Source: Hippopus hippopus (taxonomy: Eukaryota > Mollusca > Bivalvia > Cardiida > Cardiidae). From it: a stretch of 64,000 bases of DNA. The notes under the pieces are model-generated. The model was not told the origin of the DNA and searched no databases. It worked only from the letters and a program-made list of their open reading frames with translations. This document shows positions 1 to 8,345 of the stretch, piece by piece (the stretch's first letter is position 1; each line of letters begins with the position of its first letter). The position numbers and the translations under genes are program-made. The stretch is taken from contig OX328113.1 in NCBI GenBank assembly GCA_946811185.2, positions 17,258,521 to 17,322,520 of the forward strand, in the 5' to 3' direction.

Positions 1-280
1 ATAAACACTGCTTCCTCGCATCGATTACGGATTACTCGAGTCTTAGCCGAATCCGTACGATTTTGGCGATGAAAGGCGATGTTACAAGAATCCCATTAGG
101 GTGCCCTATCCTTACGTATGTTTGTATATGTATTGTGCAACCTGTTCTTGATTTATGTCGTCTGTAAAACCCTCTGTTTTTACCTACGATGCTTACGGTT
201 TCAAATGTGTTGACTACTTGTCACCTGATAGTAGCCACTCAAAAAATCGCGGAGTGGGAGAGTTCACTCTGATAACTCAC

Positions 281-445
281 CCGGTCAGTAAACGTGGTGC
301 CTTCTGGAGTGCAAGGTGTTCCGTCAAAGACTACATACTTAGGGAAACAAAGGCTTCCCCGTCGGTTTCGACAGTATAGGGCAGGACTCCTCAGCTGCGG
401 GTCATAAACGCATCGATGCACATAGCCTTCTGGTTCATTTTCAAA
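281..445 (-). CDS. Orphan internal exon, 55 codons, unidentified cysteine-containing protein
   Basis: An open stretch is bounded by a pyrimidine-rich acceptor ending TTTGTTTCAG (AG at 446-447) and a consensus donor GTGAGT (275-280). It is exactly 55 codons, phase 0 at both ends. The peptide has four cysteines (residues 12, 25, 33, 45) and a VVFDGTPCTPEG segment. The DGTPC motif recalls cysteine-rich modules of secreted metalloproteases of the ADAM/ADAMTS kind, but the match is too short to assign. No partner exon was recognised in the window; the rest of the gene would lie below position 1 or in exons too divergent to see. It could instead be an exon relict, but the matched splice sites and uninterrupted frame argue for a live exon. 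Confidence 0.55.
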
Positions 446-560
446 CTGAAACAAAAGTTTTGCAATGTAATCCATACATCGAGGACAGATGGCTGAGAGT
501 CTTGGATTCAGAAAGTTTAACTAACAAGTCGTAGGAAACAATTTCGAAGCCGAGCCAGAT

Positions 561-1285
561 ATATAGGATCTGACATGAGTTGGCGTTTGAGATAAAATTT
601 TATTAAACGAGTCTTTGGCGTACTTGATAACATTTTTTCTTGACGAATTTGATCAATTTTTATCTCAAACGCCAACGAATGTCAGATTCTTTTTATCAAA
701 TAACGATATTTCACAAATCATAGATTAGAAGATCCATAAATGCACCCACGGTAACATCAGTAAAATCCATTCGTGCAAAATACGTCAAAAAATAAAATAC
801 GTGCAAAATGACGTCAAAAATGACGTCACACAATTGTGATATCAAACGTGTATAAGATAAGAAAATTCGTAATGGGTATATTACACTGAAAACAAGGGAA
901 GTTATGTGATAAATATAGGATCTGACATCAGTTGGCGGATGAGATAAATTTTATTAAACGAGTCTAGGGAAAATGTTATTAAGCGAGCCTTTGGCGAGCT
1001 TAATCACATTTTTCTTGACGAGTTTAATCAAATTTTATCTCAAACGCCAACGAATGTCAGATCCTTTTATCACACAACGATATTTTACAAGTTATAGATC
1101 AGGAGATGCAAAGCCATCCATAGCTCAACGCCCGGTAATATCCATAAAACCCATTCACTCCTATGAAATATGTACAAAATGACGTCAAACATGACGTCAC
1201 ACCATTGTGATATCAAACGTGTATAAGATAAGAAAATTCGTGATGGGTATATTACACTGAAAACGAGCGAGGTTATGTGATAAAA
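561..1285. repeat. Tandem duplication (~352-bp unit) with foldback arms and paired CRE-like sites
   Basis: Two imperfect copies (about 561-912 and 913-1285) start at ATATAGGATCTGACAT. Each begins with an inverted repeat whose arms read GATCTGACAT..GTTGGCG and CGCCAAC.AATGTCAGATC, about 100 bp apart, and ends GTTATGTGATAAA. Each carries two TGACGTCA palindromes 12 bp apart (809-816 and 821-828; 1180-1187 and 1192-1199). Confidence 0.8.
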
Positions 1286-1336
1286 AGTTTTCTAATCCAA
1301 GACACCGGAAAAGATATTGAAACTATTAACATATAC

Positions 1337-1607
1337 ATGAAAGTCATGCTCTGGCAAGAGGGATTTTAATGCATCTTCGTGATGCATGATACTTATTAAG
1401 TTGTCACATGGTTATAGATCTTTAAAAGCAACTCTGTATAACAAGTGACTGTATCATGAGGTAGACTGGTCCTTTGATATGCAAAAATTGACAAATGACA
1501 AAATTTTCGACCGAGGTATGCCTGCGCAGACTGTGCAGGCGGGCTTGAGTCGTTATTTTTTGTAGATGCATTAAGTCCCCTTTTCACAGAGCAAGGCTCT
1601 TATATAT
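1337..1607 (-). mobile_element. Non-autonomous TIR element, GAGCCATGCTCTG family
   Basis: It starts CATGCTCTGGCAAGAGGGATTT and ends CCCCTTTTCACAGAGCAAGGCTC, giving ~30-bp terminal inverted repeats (TIRs). Internally a GCCTGCGCAGACTGTGCAGGC hairpin marks the family. No coding capacity. Reversed relative to the copy at 1760-2022. Confidence 0.75.
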
Positions 1608-1608
1608 G

Positions 1609-1700
1609 TGAGCCATGCTCTGTGAAAAGGGAATGTATTGCATGTTCAAAATGTATTGACGCGGACAGCGCAGGCTGACCTGGATAAAAGCTTTCTGCTA
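1609..1700 (+). mobile_element. 5' fragment of the GAGCCATGCTCTG family
   Basis: The left TIR (GTGAGCCATGCTCTGTGAAAAGGG) and the GCGCAGGCTGACCTGG half-hairpin are present, and the rest is missing. It abuts the reversed copy just before it. Confidence 0.6.
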
Positions 1701-1759
1701 TGGGCCAGTGGCCTAATACCGGTCGACCACATGATTTGAGTCATTTGTTAAATAAAATT

Positions 1760-2022
1760 GAGCCGCGCTCTGTGAAAAGGGGGCTTAATGCATCTGCGAA
1801 AAGTTTCGACCCAGGTCAGCCTGCGCAGTCCGCGCAGGCTGACCTGGGCCGAAACTTTTCGCTATTGGTAGATTTTCTGCATGTCAAAGGATCAGTCTAC
1901 CTCATGATTGAGTCGGTTGTTAAAAAAAGTGGCTATTATGGATCCATAAGTATGTGATGGCTTTCTTGGTATGATGGATTACGGAGATGCATTAAGCCCC
2001 CTTTTGCCAGAGCACGGCTCAA
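1760..2022 (+). mobile_element. Full copy of the GAGCCATGCTCTG-ended non-autonomous element
   Basis: This is the best family reference in the window. The left end is GAGCCGCGCTCTGTGAAAAG, the right end is CCCCCTTTTGCCAGAGCACGGCTC, and an internal perfect hairpin (about 1812-1852) is built on CAGCCTGCGCAG / CTGCGCGGACTGCGCAGG-type arms. No transposase is encoded. The superfamily was not determined; CAGAG-like termini would fit hAT but no target duplication was established. Confidence 0.8.
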
Positions 2023-2180
2023 TTAATTATGTGATTACTTGTTTGGAGAAGCGCATCACGGAGACGCATTTAACCCCAAACCCCTTTGCCAGAGCTATGC
2101 CCATGTATTTCACATTCAACGACAGAAATACATATCGTAGAGAAAAGGTTCGATTACTTTAAATGATTGAGATAATTGGC

Positions 2181-2264
2181 TGTCATTTGAAACATTTTTA
2201 TAAAGAAAGGTGAAACTGTCAAAGATATGAAATTTCACCTTTTATCAAAATGTTTCAAAGATGA
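2181..2264. repeat. Short inverted repeat
   Basis: Arms GTCATTTGAAACATTTTTATAAA...AGGTGAAA and TTTCACCTTTTATCAAAATGTTTCAAAGATGAC pair with a ~20-bp loop. A small foldback element or its relict. Confidence 0.7.
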
Positions 2265-2474
2265 CATGCATTATGTATAGGGGTACATGTATGTCAAGTT
2301 GAGGAAGAGCCAAAACTTCATTTGAATATCTAATAACCGTTGATCTGATTATTCCTATGATAAAGGGACTCGTTGTTATGAGGTTTGAGTGTAGGTTGAA
2401 CGTTCATAACCAGGGCCCCATTTTACTAAGGTAGTTACGTACAAAATTTTCGTTAGTTTTACGTAACTATACTA

Positions 2475-2690
2475 TAGTGGCATATTTCTGCCACGACATA
2501 CGAGATAACTATCGTAATTATTTTAGAAAACTATTGCGATAAATCAAATTTTCCTGGAAATTTCATCTTTTCTTTTTAGCTAGATAAAATGTCCAGGAAA
2601 CTTTGATTTATCAACACAGTTTTCTAAAATAATTACGATTGTTATCTCGAATCTTGTGACAGAAATATGCCACTATACTTACTTAAAAAG
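2475..2690. repeat. Foldback element with ~85-bp arms
   Basis: The left arm starts near AGTGGCATATTTCTG and the right arm ends near CAGAAATATGCCACT. The arms match almost throughout, including AATTATTTTAGAAAACT and its complement and the TTTCCTGGA/TCCAGGAAA pair beside a ~30-bp loop. Non-coding. Confidence 0.8.
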
Positions 2691-2699
2691 GGGGAATTA

Positions 2700-3216
2700 G
2701 CTGTAGTTTAAACTTACATAACGAGGTGTTATATCTGTTGTAGTCTAGAGGTTTGACTACAGGTAACACTTACATAATAACACAAATTATCTGATGTAAT
2801 AACGAAGTTTAACTACAAGTTAAACTTACATAACAAAGTGTTCTATCTGTTGTAGACTAGAGCTTTGATTACATGTTTAACTTAAATGTTGTAGTAAAGA
2901 GCTTTGACTACAAGTTTAACTTACACAACAAGGTGTTATATCTGTTGTAATAACGAGACTTTGACTACAAGTTTAACTTACACGACAAGGTGTCATATAT
3001 GTTGTAATGACGAGCTTTGACTACAAGTTTAACTTACACGACAAGGTGTCATATTTGGTGTAATGACGAGCTTTGACTACAAGTTTAACTTACACGACAA
3101 CGTGTCATATCTGGTGTAATGACGAGCTTTGACTACAAGTTTAACTTACACGACAACGTGTTATATCTGGTGTAATGACGAGCTTTCACTACAAGTTTAA
3201 CTTACACGACAACGTG
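2700..3216. repeat. 56-bp tandem repeat (satellite-like)
   Basis: Units containing CTTTGACTACAAGTTTAACTTACACGACAA recur. The last four GACGAGCTTT starts are at 3009, 3065, 3121 and 3177, an exact 56-bp period. Earlier units (2700-2990) are more diverged and variably spaced, so the homogenised part is at the right. Confidence 0.85.
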
Positions 3217-3285
3217 GGGACCAGTCGCCTCTTGTTCAAAGTTTAGAAAGGTATTTATGTATTTGGCGACTAGTCCCCCTTCGCC
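3217..3285. repeat. Inverted repeat GGGGACCAGTCGCC / GGCGACTAGTCCCC
   Basis: A 14-bp imperfect stem encloses ~38 bp of AT-rich sequence directly after the 56-bp array. Confidence 0.6.
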
Positions 3286-3394
3286 CGTTTGAAGAGTCAT
3301 ATTGAGTGATTTCTTCTCGGTGGTACACTCCGTATATTTTTGTGATTTTATACCTTAATCTGACAGCTGCTTCTATCTTTTAGGGGGAAATCAA

Positions 3395-4100
3395 TAGCAC
3401 TTTTTAGAAAACAAGTGACACTTTTTAGGACATGAGTAATATTTTTAAGAAAATGAGTGACACTTTTTGAAAAATGAGTGACACTTTTTAGGAAATGAGT
3501 AACACTTTTAAGAAAATGAGTGATACTTTTTGAAAAATGAGTGACACTTTTTGAAACGGACCCTATGGGAATTTACGTGTAAAAGTACAAAAACGTAAAA
3601 GGTAGTGACACTTTTTAGAAAAAGAGTAACACTTTTAAGAAAATGAGTGACACTTTTTGAAAAATGAGTGACACTTTTTAGGAAATGAGTAACACTTTTA
3701 AGAAAATGAGTGACACTTTTTGAAAAATGAGTGACACTTTTTGAAACGGACTCTATGGGAATTTACGTGTAAAAGTACAAAAACGTAAAAGGTAGTGACA
3801 CTTTTAGAAAAAGAGTAACACTTTTAAGAAAATGAGTGACACTTTTTGAAAAATGAGTGACACTTTTTAAGAAATGAGTAACACTTTTAAGAAAATGAGT
3901 GACACTTTTTGTAAAAAATGAGTTACACTTTTTAAAAAATGAATACTACTTTTCAGAAAATAGATGACACTTTTCGAGAAATGAGTGACACTTTTAGGAA
4001 AATGAAGGACCTTTTCTGAAAAATGAGTCACTCTTTTTAAAAGATATATGACACTTTTAAAGAAAATTAATAACACTTTAAAGAAAATGAATGACATTTT
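3395..4100. repeat. ~20-bp tandem repeat with a ~190-bp higher-order period
   Basis: The unit is close to AAAATGAGTGACACTTTTTG and recurs some 30 times. Between units a longer spacer (GAAACGGACCCTATGGGAATTTACGTG...) appears at about 3553 and 3743, giving a ~190-bp higher-order repeat. A reading frame on the minus strand here is only the repeat translated. The array abuts the integrase relict. Confidence 0.85.
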
Positions 4101-4149
4101 TTAACAAAACAACCCCAAGACAAAGTATAAAGACGACTATCATTTTGTA

Positions 4150-4650
4150 TCAAACTGGTCTACTTTTCGCCTTTTTGTATAAACCATTTGATACATTTTC
4201 TCTTCCTTGCGATTGTAAAGTTTTCTTTTTCGTTTGTCCCTACATATTTTATTTGGATTAGTAATAGTAATACTTGAAACGGTTTCATTGGTTACTATAT
4301 GTTTCAATGTCATGACTGTGTCCGCACCTGATTTACTCGTTATTGGTTGAACATACACACACCGAGAAAAAATGTCAATCGCTACCAAAACGTATTTATT
4401 GACACCATTTTTTTTTTTTTTCTTTGTAAATTGACCATGTCCATGAGATCTGTATCCCACTGACTGTCAATACCATCAATAATTACTCTGGATAGTACAA
4501 ATCGGCGTCTAGCTCGCCTCTTAAGGGAATAGGACTCTTGATCTTGTAGTCATTTCCGTATTCGATGTCAACCAATTTTGTATTTACCCTGGGCTTTCAC
4601 ATACTGATACAATTTCTCAGGGCCACTAAAACTGACAGGATGGTTAGTAT
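4150..4650 (-). pseudogene. Broken Polinton/adintovirus-type (retroviral-like) integrase
   Basis: Minus-strand translation shows the features of an rve-superfamily integrase of Polinton/adintovirus type, spread over several frames. From 4650 downward come an N-terminal LYQYVK..GKYKIG segment, a LQDQESYSL motif that precedes the catalytic core in these proteins, a DSQWDTDLMDM segment (the first catalytic Asp region), then an open stretch (4140-4460) with VLVAIDIFSRCVYVQPI. Stops and frameshifts separate the parts, one of them at a run of T (about 4409-4422). The C-terminal part of the core, with the later acidic residues, is not recognisable before the tandem array. In Polintons this enzyme inserts the element DNA into chromosomes; this copy cannot make a full enzyme. 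Confidence 0.75.
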
Positions 4651-4740
4651 CAAAATAAATAGAGAACAAGTCTCTATTTCAGTCATCCATTTTTATTCAT
4701 ATTTACATATACATAACGTACATTTTTACAACATATAGAA

Positions 4741-4890
4741 TTACAACAAAATTGAATACAAAGGTCTATTTTGGTAAATATTTAAAAGAGCAAGAAATCG
4801 TTCCATTTCAATTTCTATTTCTCTTTTTATATGTCTATAATGTATCCATTCACCAATCAATGAAACTATCATATGCGCAAGTCCAAACAT
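4741..4890 (-). CDS. Small ORF, 49 aa, paralogue of the ORF at 5206-5361
   Basis: It begins ATG 2 nt after the stop codon of the PC4-like tail (TGA at 4893-4895) and ends TAA at 4741. The protein starts MFGL, has a short hydrophobic N-terminal stretch (about residues 2-13), then a W-x3-Y/H region followed by a charged amphipathic helix rich in Glu, Arg and Lys, and ends in a hydrophobic segment. The second copy 316 bp away shares the MFGL start, the Trp/Tyr spacing, the length and the 2-nt spacing from the preceding stop, which supports it as a real gene of the block. Function unknown. A membrane-anchored small protein is possible but only inferred. Confidence 0.5.
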   Translation of the reverse strand: MFGLAHMIVSLIGEWIHYRHIKREIEIEMERFLALLNIYQNRPLYSILL

Positions 4891-4892
4891 GA

Positions 4893-5055
4893 TCACCAAT
4901 CTATAAATTCATTTGGGTTACACTCTATACAGTGAAGGGCTCCAAACTGATTCATATGATCATTCTGCAAGTAACAGGGTACCACACTATCCAATTCGGG
5001 TAAGTCTTTTCCAATGTTTTTTTTAATTGATTGTACTCTATGGGTCTCCCGAGCC
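4893..5055 (-). pseudogene. PC4-like C-terminal tail, frameshifted
   Basis: The RPIEYNQLKK segment and the following LPELD..VPCYLQND...C.ECNP region match the protein at 5970-6209. They fall in two frames, with the break near the poly-T run at 5015-5030. The part before RPIEY is missing and is replaced by integrase-like sequence (see 5056-5195). PC4 (transcriptional coactivator p15) proteins bind single-stranded DNA; this fragment is not functional as it stands. Confidence 0.6.
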
Positions 5056-5195
5056 AAATGGCGTCTGGCTCCCCTGGTGAGGGAATAGGCTTCTTGATCC
5101 TGTAACCATTTGCGTATTTTATGCCTTCCAATTTTATATTTACCCTCAAGTTTGACATACTTATATAGTTTCTCAGGGCCGCTAAAACTAGCAGG
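5056..5195 (-). pseudogene. N-terminal integrase fragment (second copy)
   Basis: An in-frame run from FSGPEKLYKYVK to LQDQEAYSLTRGARR matches the start of the integrase relict at 4500-4650. This copy keeps the frame for ~45 codons without stops, then breaks into PC4-like sequence near 5055. It is evidence for duplication and rearrangement within the block. Confidence 0.65.
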
Positions 5196-5205
5196 GGATT
5201 TAGGG

Positions 5206-5361
5206 TTAAAATAAAGAAGGTTTATTTTCTTCTAAATACAAGTTTATAACGTCAATCAGTCTCTCAGCACCCTCTCTGGCTTCTCGTCTTAACTGTATAT
5301 ATTTCCACCACTGTTCAAAGTCTTTCATCAACGTACACAAAACATATAAAAGTCCAAACAT
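5206..5361 (-). CDS. Small ORF, 51 aa, paralogue of the ORF at 4741-4890
   Basis: The ATG lies 2 nt after the stop of the BIR gene (TAA at 5364-5366) and the ORF ends TAA at 5206. Residues 2-12 are hydrophobic (FGLLYVLCTLM), followed by FEQWWKYIQLRREAREGAERL, a probable amphipathic helix, and a hydrophobic end. The same layout recurs in the 4741-4890 copy. The tight stop-to-ATG packing is typical of compact mobile or viral genomes rather than of host genes. Function unknown. Confidence 0.5.
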   Translation of the reverse strand: MFGLLYVLCTLMKDFEQWWKYIQLRREAREGAERLIDVINLYLEENKPSLF

Positions 5362-5363
5362 GT

Positions 5364-5783
5364 TTAACGTCTTACAAACAAATTACTTCCGGTAACACTG
5401 TGTGACCCAAATCCTCCAAATCCGAATGGTGGTGTACTTTTATTGTTTGATCCAAATGTTAATTGCGTATTTCCAAAAAAACTTGGCGTACTTTGCTCAT
5501 TTTTTCTAGCGATATTAAATTTACCTGCAGATTCACACAAGTTCTTATCTTTTCTTTTGTAACCTGTCATTTTCAAGTATATACAGGATGGAGACCGTTT
5601 CTCGTGTTCTTCCAAAGGATCGTCCGTCGGTTCCCAAGACATGACGTTAACCCCGCACGCAAAGCAAATGACTTTGTCCATATTTCCGGTGTAGTAAAAC
5701 CCCGCTTTAGCTAATGACCATTTATCCGGTTTAATTTGTTTCGACCAGTGTTCAAAGGTCTGTAGTCGGTCCTCATTAAACAT
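5364..5783 (-). CDS. BIR-domain protein, 139 aa, in the Polinton-like block
   Basis: An intact ATG-to-stop frame. Residues ~6-70 form one BIR (baculoviral IAP repeat) zinc fold: Arg6, the GFYYTG turn (28-33), zinc ligands Cys40, Cys43, His60 and Cys67 in the pattern C-x2-C-x16-H-x6-C, and Trp50 of the peptide-groove side. Residues ~85-135 are low complexity, with repeated Phe-Gly and Ser/Asn (GFGGFGSH). There is no RING or CARD domain, so it is much shorter than host IAPs. BIR proteins bind caspases or IAP-binding motifs, or act in mitosis (survivin type); which applies is unknown. Flanking integrase and PC4-like relics place it in a mobile/viral block. A host gene captured by the element, or a host pseudogene nearby, remain alternatives. 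Confidence 0.75.
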   Translation of the reverse strand: MFNEDRLQTFEHWSKQIKPDKWSLAKAGFYYTGNMDKVICFACGVNVMSWEPTDDPLEEHEKRSPSCIYLKMTGYKRKDKNLCESAGKFNIARKNEQSTPSFFGNTQLTFGSNNKSTPPFGFGGFGSHSVTGSNLFVRR

Positions 5784-5884
5784 AATATCTGACTTGATAA
5801 ATCTATTGACTATGATAGAATCGCTCTGATCCAGGCTATCTGTTCTGTACCGTCTGACTTAGTGAGAATATCTAGTGTTTTTTT

Positions 5885-5898
5885 TTCTTTATAAAGGT
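5885..5898 (-). promoter_or_regulatory. Candidate TATA box upstream of the BIR gene
   Basis: CCTTTATAAAG reads as a TATA element on the minus strand ~105 bp before the BIR start codon, followed by a poly-A run. Position and sequence fit a promoter, but there is no other support. Confidence 0.35.
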
Positions 5899-5969
5899 AT
5901 TCAGTGTCAGTGATTGGTGGTTATTTTAAGAAACGGAACGTCATTGGCTGTTATTTTTAGAACACGGCT

Positions 5970-6209
5970 TCACCAATTCATGAAATCGTTAGGGTTGCAT
6001 TCCGAGCACTGTAACGTCCCCATCTGATTAAAATAATCGTTTTGTAGGTAACAGGGCACCACTCCGTCCAGTTCGGGTAAGGTTTTCCCAATCTCTGACA
6101 CGTGCTCTTTCAATCCTTTATACTCGTCAGGCCTTAAACACATTCCTTTTCTGGTAGGCACTAACTGGGGTTTGATACGGTTAAAAAACTCGACCTTCGG
6201 ACTCGTTTT
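5970..6209 (-). pseudogene. PC4-like (transcriptional coactivator p15) protein, 5'-truncated
   Basis: The open frame runs from just after a stop at about 6212 to TGA at 5970-5972, with no ATG before the conserved part. It shows the PC4 signature PTRKGMCLRPDEYKGL (known family pattern: P-x-K-K-G-I-x-L-x-P-E-x-W-x-x-L) and then a Cys/Asn tail (VPCYLQND, CSECNPNDF) that is shared with the copy at 4893-5055. The N-terminal beta strands of the PC4 fold are largely missing. PC4 folds bind single-stranded DNA and occur in host coactivators and in some large DNA viruses and transposons. The repeated, unusual tail suggests an element-borne family. Confidence 0.6.
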
Positions 6210-6239
6210 TCAACCGCATCACACTCCATTCTAGCTAGA

Positions 6240-6490
6240 ATTTGGTGCTATTGCTTACATTTCCTAGAATTAGGCTTATCAGTACACAGCTTTACTTGTC
6301 AGAAGGTTACGATGTTGAAAAAATCATTACATTACTAAAGGTAACATCTCCTATAACTTCCACTAAAATCTTAAATTTTTACAATATTTAATCCGTTACT
6401 AGGGTTATTATAAATCTTTATGTAAACATTAGCCAGTTGCCTTTATGAGCTATCTTAATCCAATCTCAAATCAAAAAACATTGACAATAG
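6240..6490 (+). repeat. Left copy of a ~250-bp direct repeat (partner 8091-8345)
   Basis: Starts GAATTTGGTGCTATTGCTTACATTTCC and ends near AAAACATTGACAATAGA. The partner copy matches along its length with scattered substitutions. No TG..CA ends or coding sequence between the copies, so an LTR origin is not supported. Confidence 0.8.
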
Positions 6491-8090
6491 AAAACAAATG
6501 AACCAAAGAGGGAGTTGACTTCATATGAGAACTTGTAGAAGTTTGTCATTACTTGTCCAGGTCGTTCTAGACTAGACATATAATTATATATACCTGCAAT
6601 TCTCAACTTTCTCTATCACGACAATGATAATGGGTTATATTTGTGGGCAAATTGCCTACTTTTTGGAAACAGTGTTAACGTTTGTTATGGATATTTCTAA
6701 TATAAGAAAAGTTTTGATATGGAGTGGGGAAGGCGAGCATTATATAGGTAAGTTTTATTTATTTCATCTAATAGTAATAGCAACAGTCTGTTTTGATAGT
6801 ATCTTGTAGAATATGTTCAACCTTTTATTTACACTACGCAAGTTTTAGCTCCACTGGCCAAAGACCAGCCCGTTTACGTTATGGCCCTATGCTTGTCGTG
6901 CGTGTGCGTGTGCGTCCGCCCATTGACTCAATCTTCAGACATCTTCCTCTCATAAACTACGAGGGTAATTTCAAAAGGTATGCCCCGTGGGTAGACTTCT
7001 TTCTGATTTATTCAAGGCATCTTGATTTTCAAAACATAATGGCTACCGTGACATGGCAAAGTTTTCACAAAATTTTTAGCCTGTTATACAAACTTCACAA
7101 AATTGTGGTGAGATTTTATTGATATTTAAGAGATATGTTTCTTGGGTAGAGCTCTTTCAGAATCCTTTAAGGCATCTTGATATTTCAAAAATCATGGCTG
7201 CCGTGGCATGACAAAGCATGTAAACTGCATGTATCGTCCTGTCAGAAGTCAGTAGGGTTTTTTAAATAGAAAGGGATCAATGACGTCATACTTCATTATC
7301 CAATCAAGGCTGTTTAAATTCAGACAAATGCAAACGTGTTAAAACACAAGCTAATGCCAGTTCGTGTAGGAACATGTACAAAGCTATTTTTGTCTTGTGC
7401 TGTTCTTCTATAGTAATTTTTTATGAAAAATGGCGTCATTTCCGGTCGCCATCTCACCAAAATGCATTCGTTACCTTCACAAATGGATTTCTGAGGAAAA
7501 GTTGATACAATTAGACGCCAAGATCATGAAAATCGGTTCATAAACAACGATTTTAGCCATTTTTTGTTAAAGTTAGTGCATTAATAACGTATCTGAAATC
7601 TTTCAGGTAAAAATTACGATCTCAATATGATCTCTAGGTAAATTTTGACTTCAGATTTGACTTCCCAGGGAAAAATTATCGTAGATAGACAACAAGAACG
7701 TAAAAATCGGTCATTAAATAAAGGTTTGAGCCATTTTTGTACCAGTGGATGCCAAAAGCGTGTATCTCCCAAAACTTTAATCCTTGTATCTCCGTTGTCA
7801 TTAAAGTGACACCTACAAAACTATACATTTTCTTGATCAGTGTGAAAAGACCATTCCAATGATACATATATCGATTAGATCTGGCTGCAAATAAAAAAAG
7901 TCGATATTTCTAAGAAAATGAGTATCGAGTCTGAAACGACTGAAAACTGAAAGACAATGAGGGGCGTCAAAATGAAAGAGTAAAGTGTCAGGTATCATTT
8001 GGTAGGATAATGTCAAATTTCATGAATAGAAACTGTGTCATAAAATGAAAAAAAGACTAATTTCGGTTTTATTGCTTAGTTGTCCTGGAA
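6491..8090. other. Intervening sequence between two direct repeats, no gene seen
   Basis: Contains two diverged copies (about 6985-7075 and 7140-7210) of a segment with GGGTAGA..TCTTTC..AAGGCATCTTGAT...ATGGCT.CCGTG.CATG. Reading frames here are short and match nothing I recognise. Confidence 0.5.
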
Positions 8091-8345
8091 TTTGGTGTCA
8101 TTGCTTACATTTCCTAGAATTAGGCTTATCAGTACACGGCTTTACCTGTCAGAAGGTTGGAATGTTAAGAAAAAATCATTTCATTGCTGAAGGTAACAAC
8201 TCCAATAACTTTCGACTAAAATCTTACCTTTTTGCAAAATTTAATCCATTACTAGGGTTATTATAAATATTTATGTAAACATTAGCCAGCTCCCTTTATA
8301 AGTTATCTTAATCCAATCTCAAGTCAAAAAACATTGACATATAAA
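8091..8345 (+). repeat. Right copy of the ~250-bp direct repeat
   Basis: Begins GAATTTGGTGTCATTGC and ends AAAAACATTGACATATAAA, running straight into the 120-bp array. Confidence 0.8.

Noticed and set aside
3867..4097. Minus-strand reading frame of 76 codons rich in Phe, Lys and Ser
   Set aside because: It is the ~20-bp tandem repeat read in one frame; the peptide repeats with the DNA.
6793..7122. 109-codon plus-strand reading frame
   Set aside because: Composition and overlap with a non-coding repeat (the GGGTAGA..AAGGCATCTTGAT copies) suggest chance.
6240..8345. LTR retrotransposon bounded by the two 250-bp repeats
   Set aside because: No TG..CA ends, primer site, polypurine tract or gag-pol sequence.
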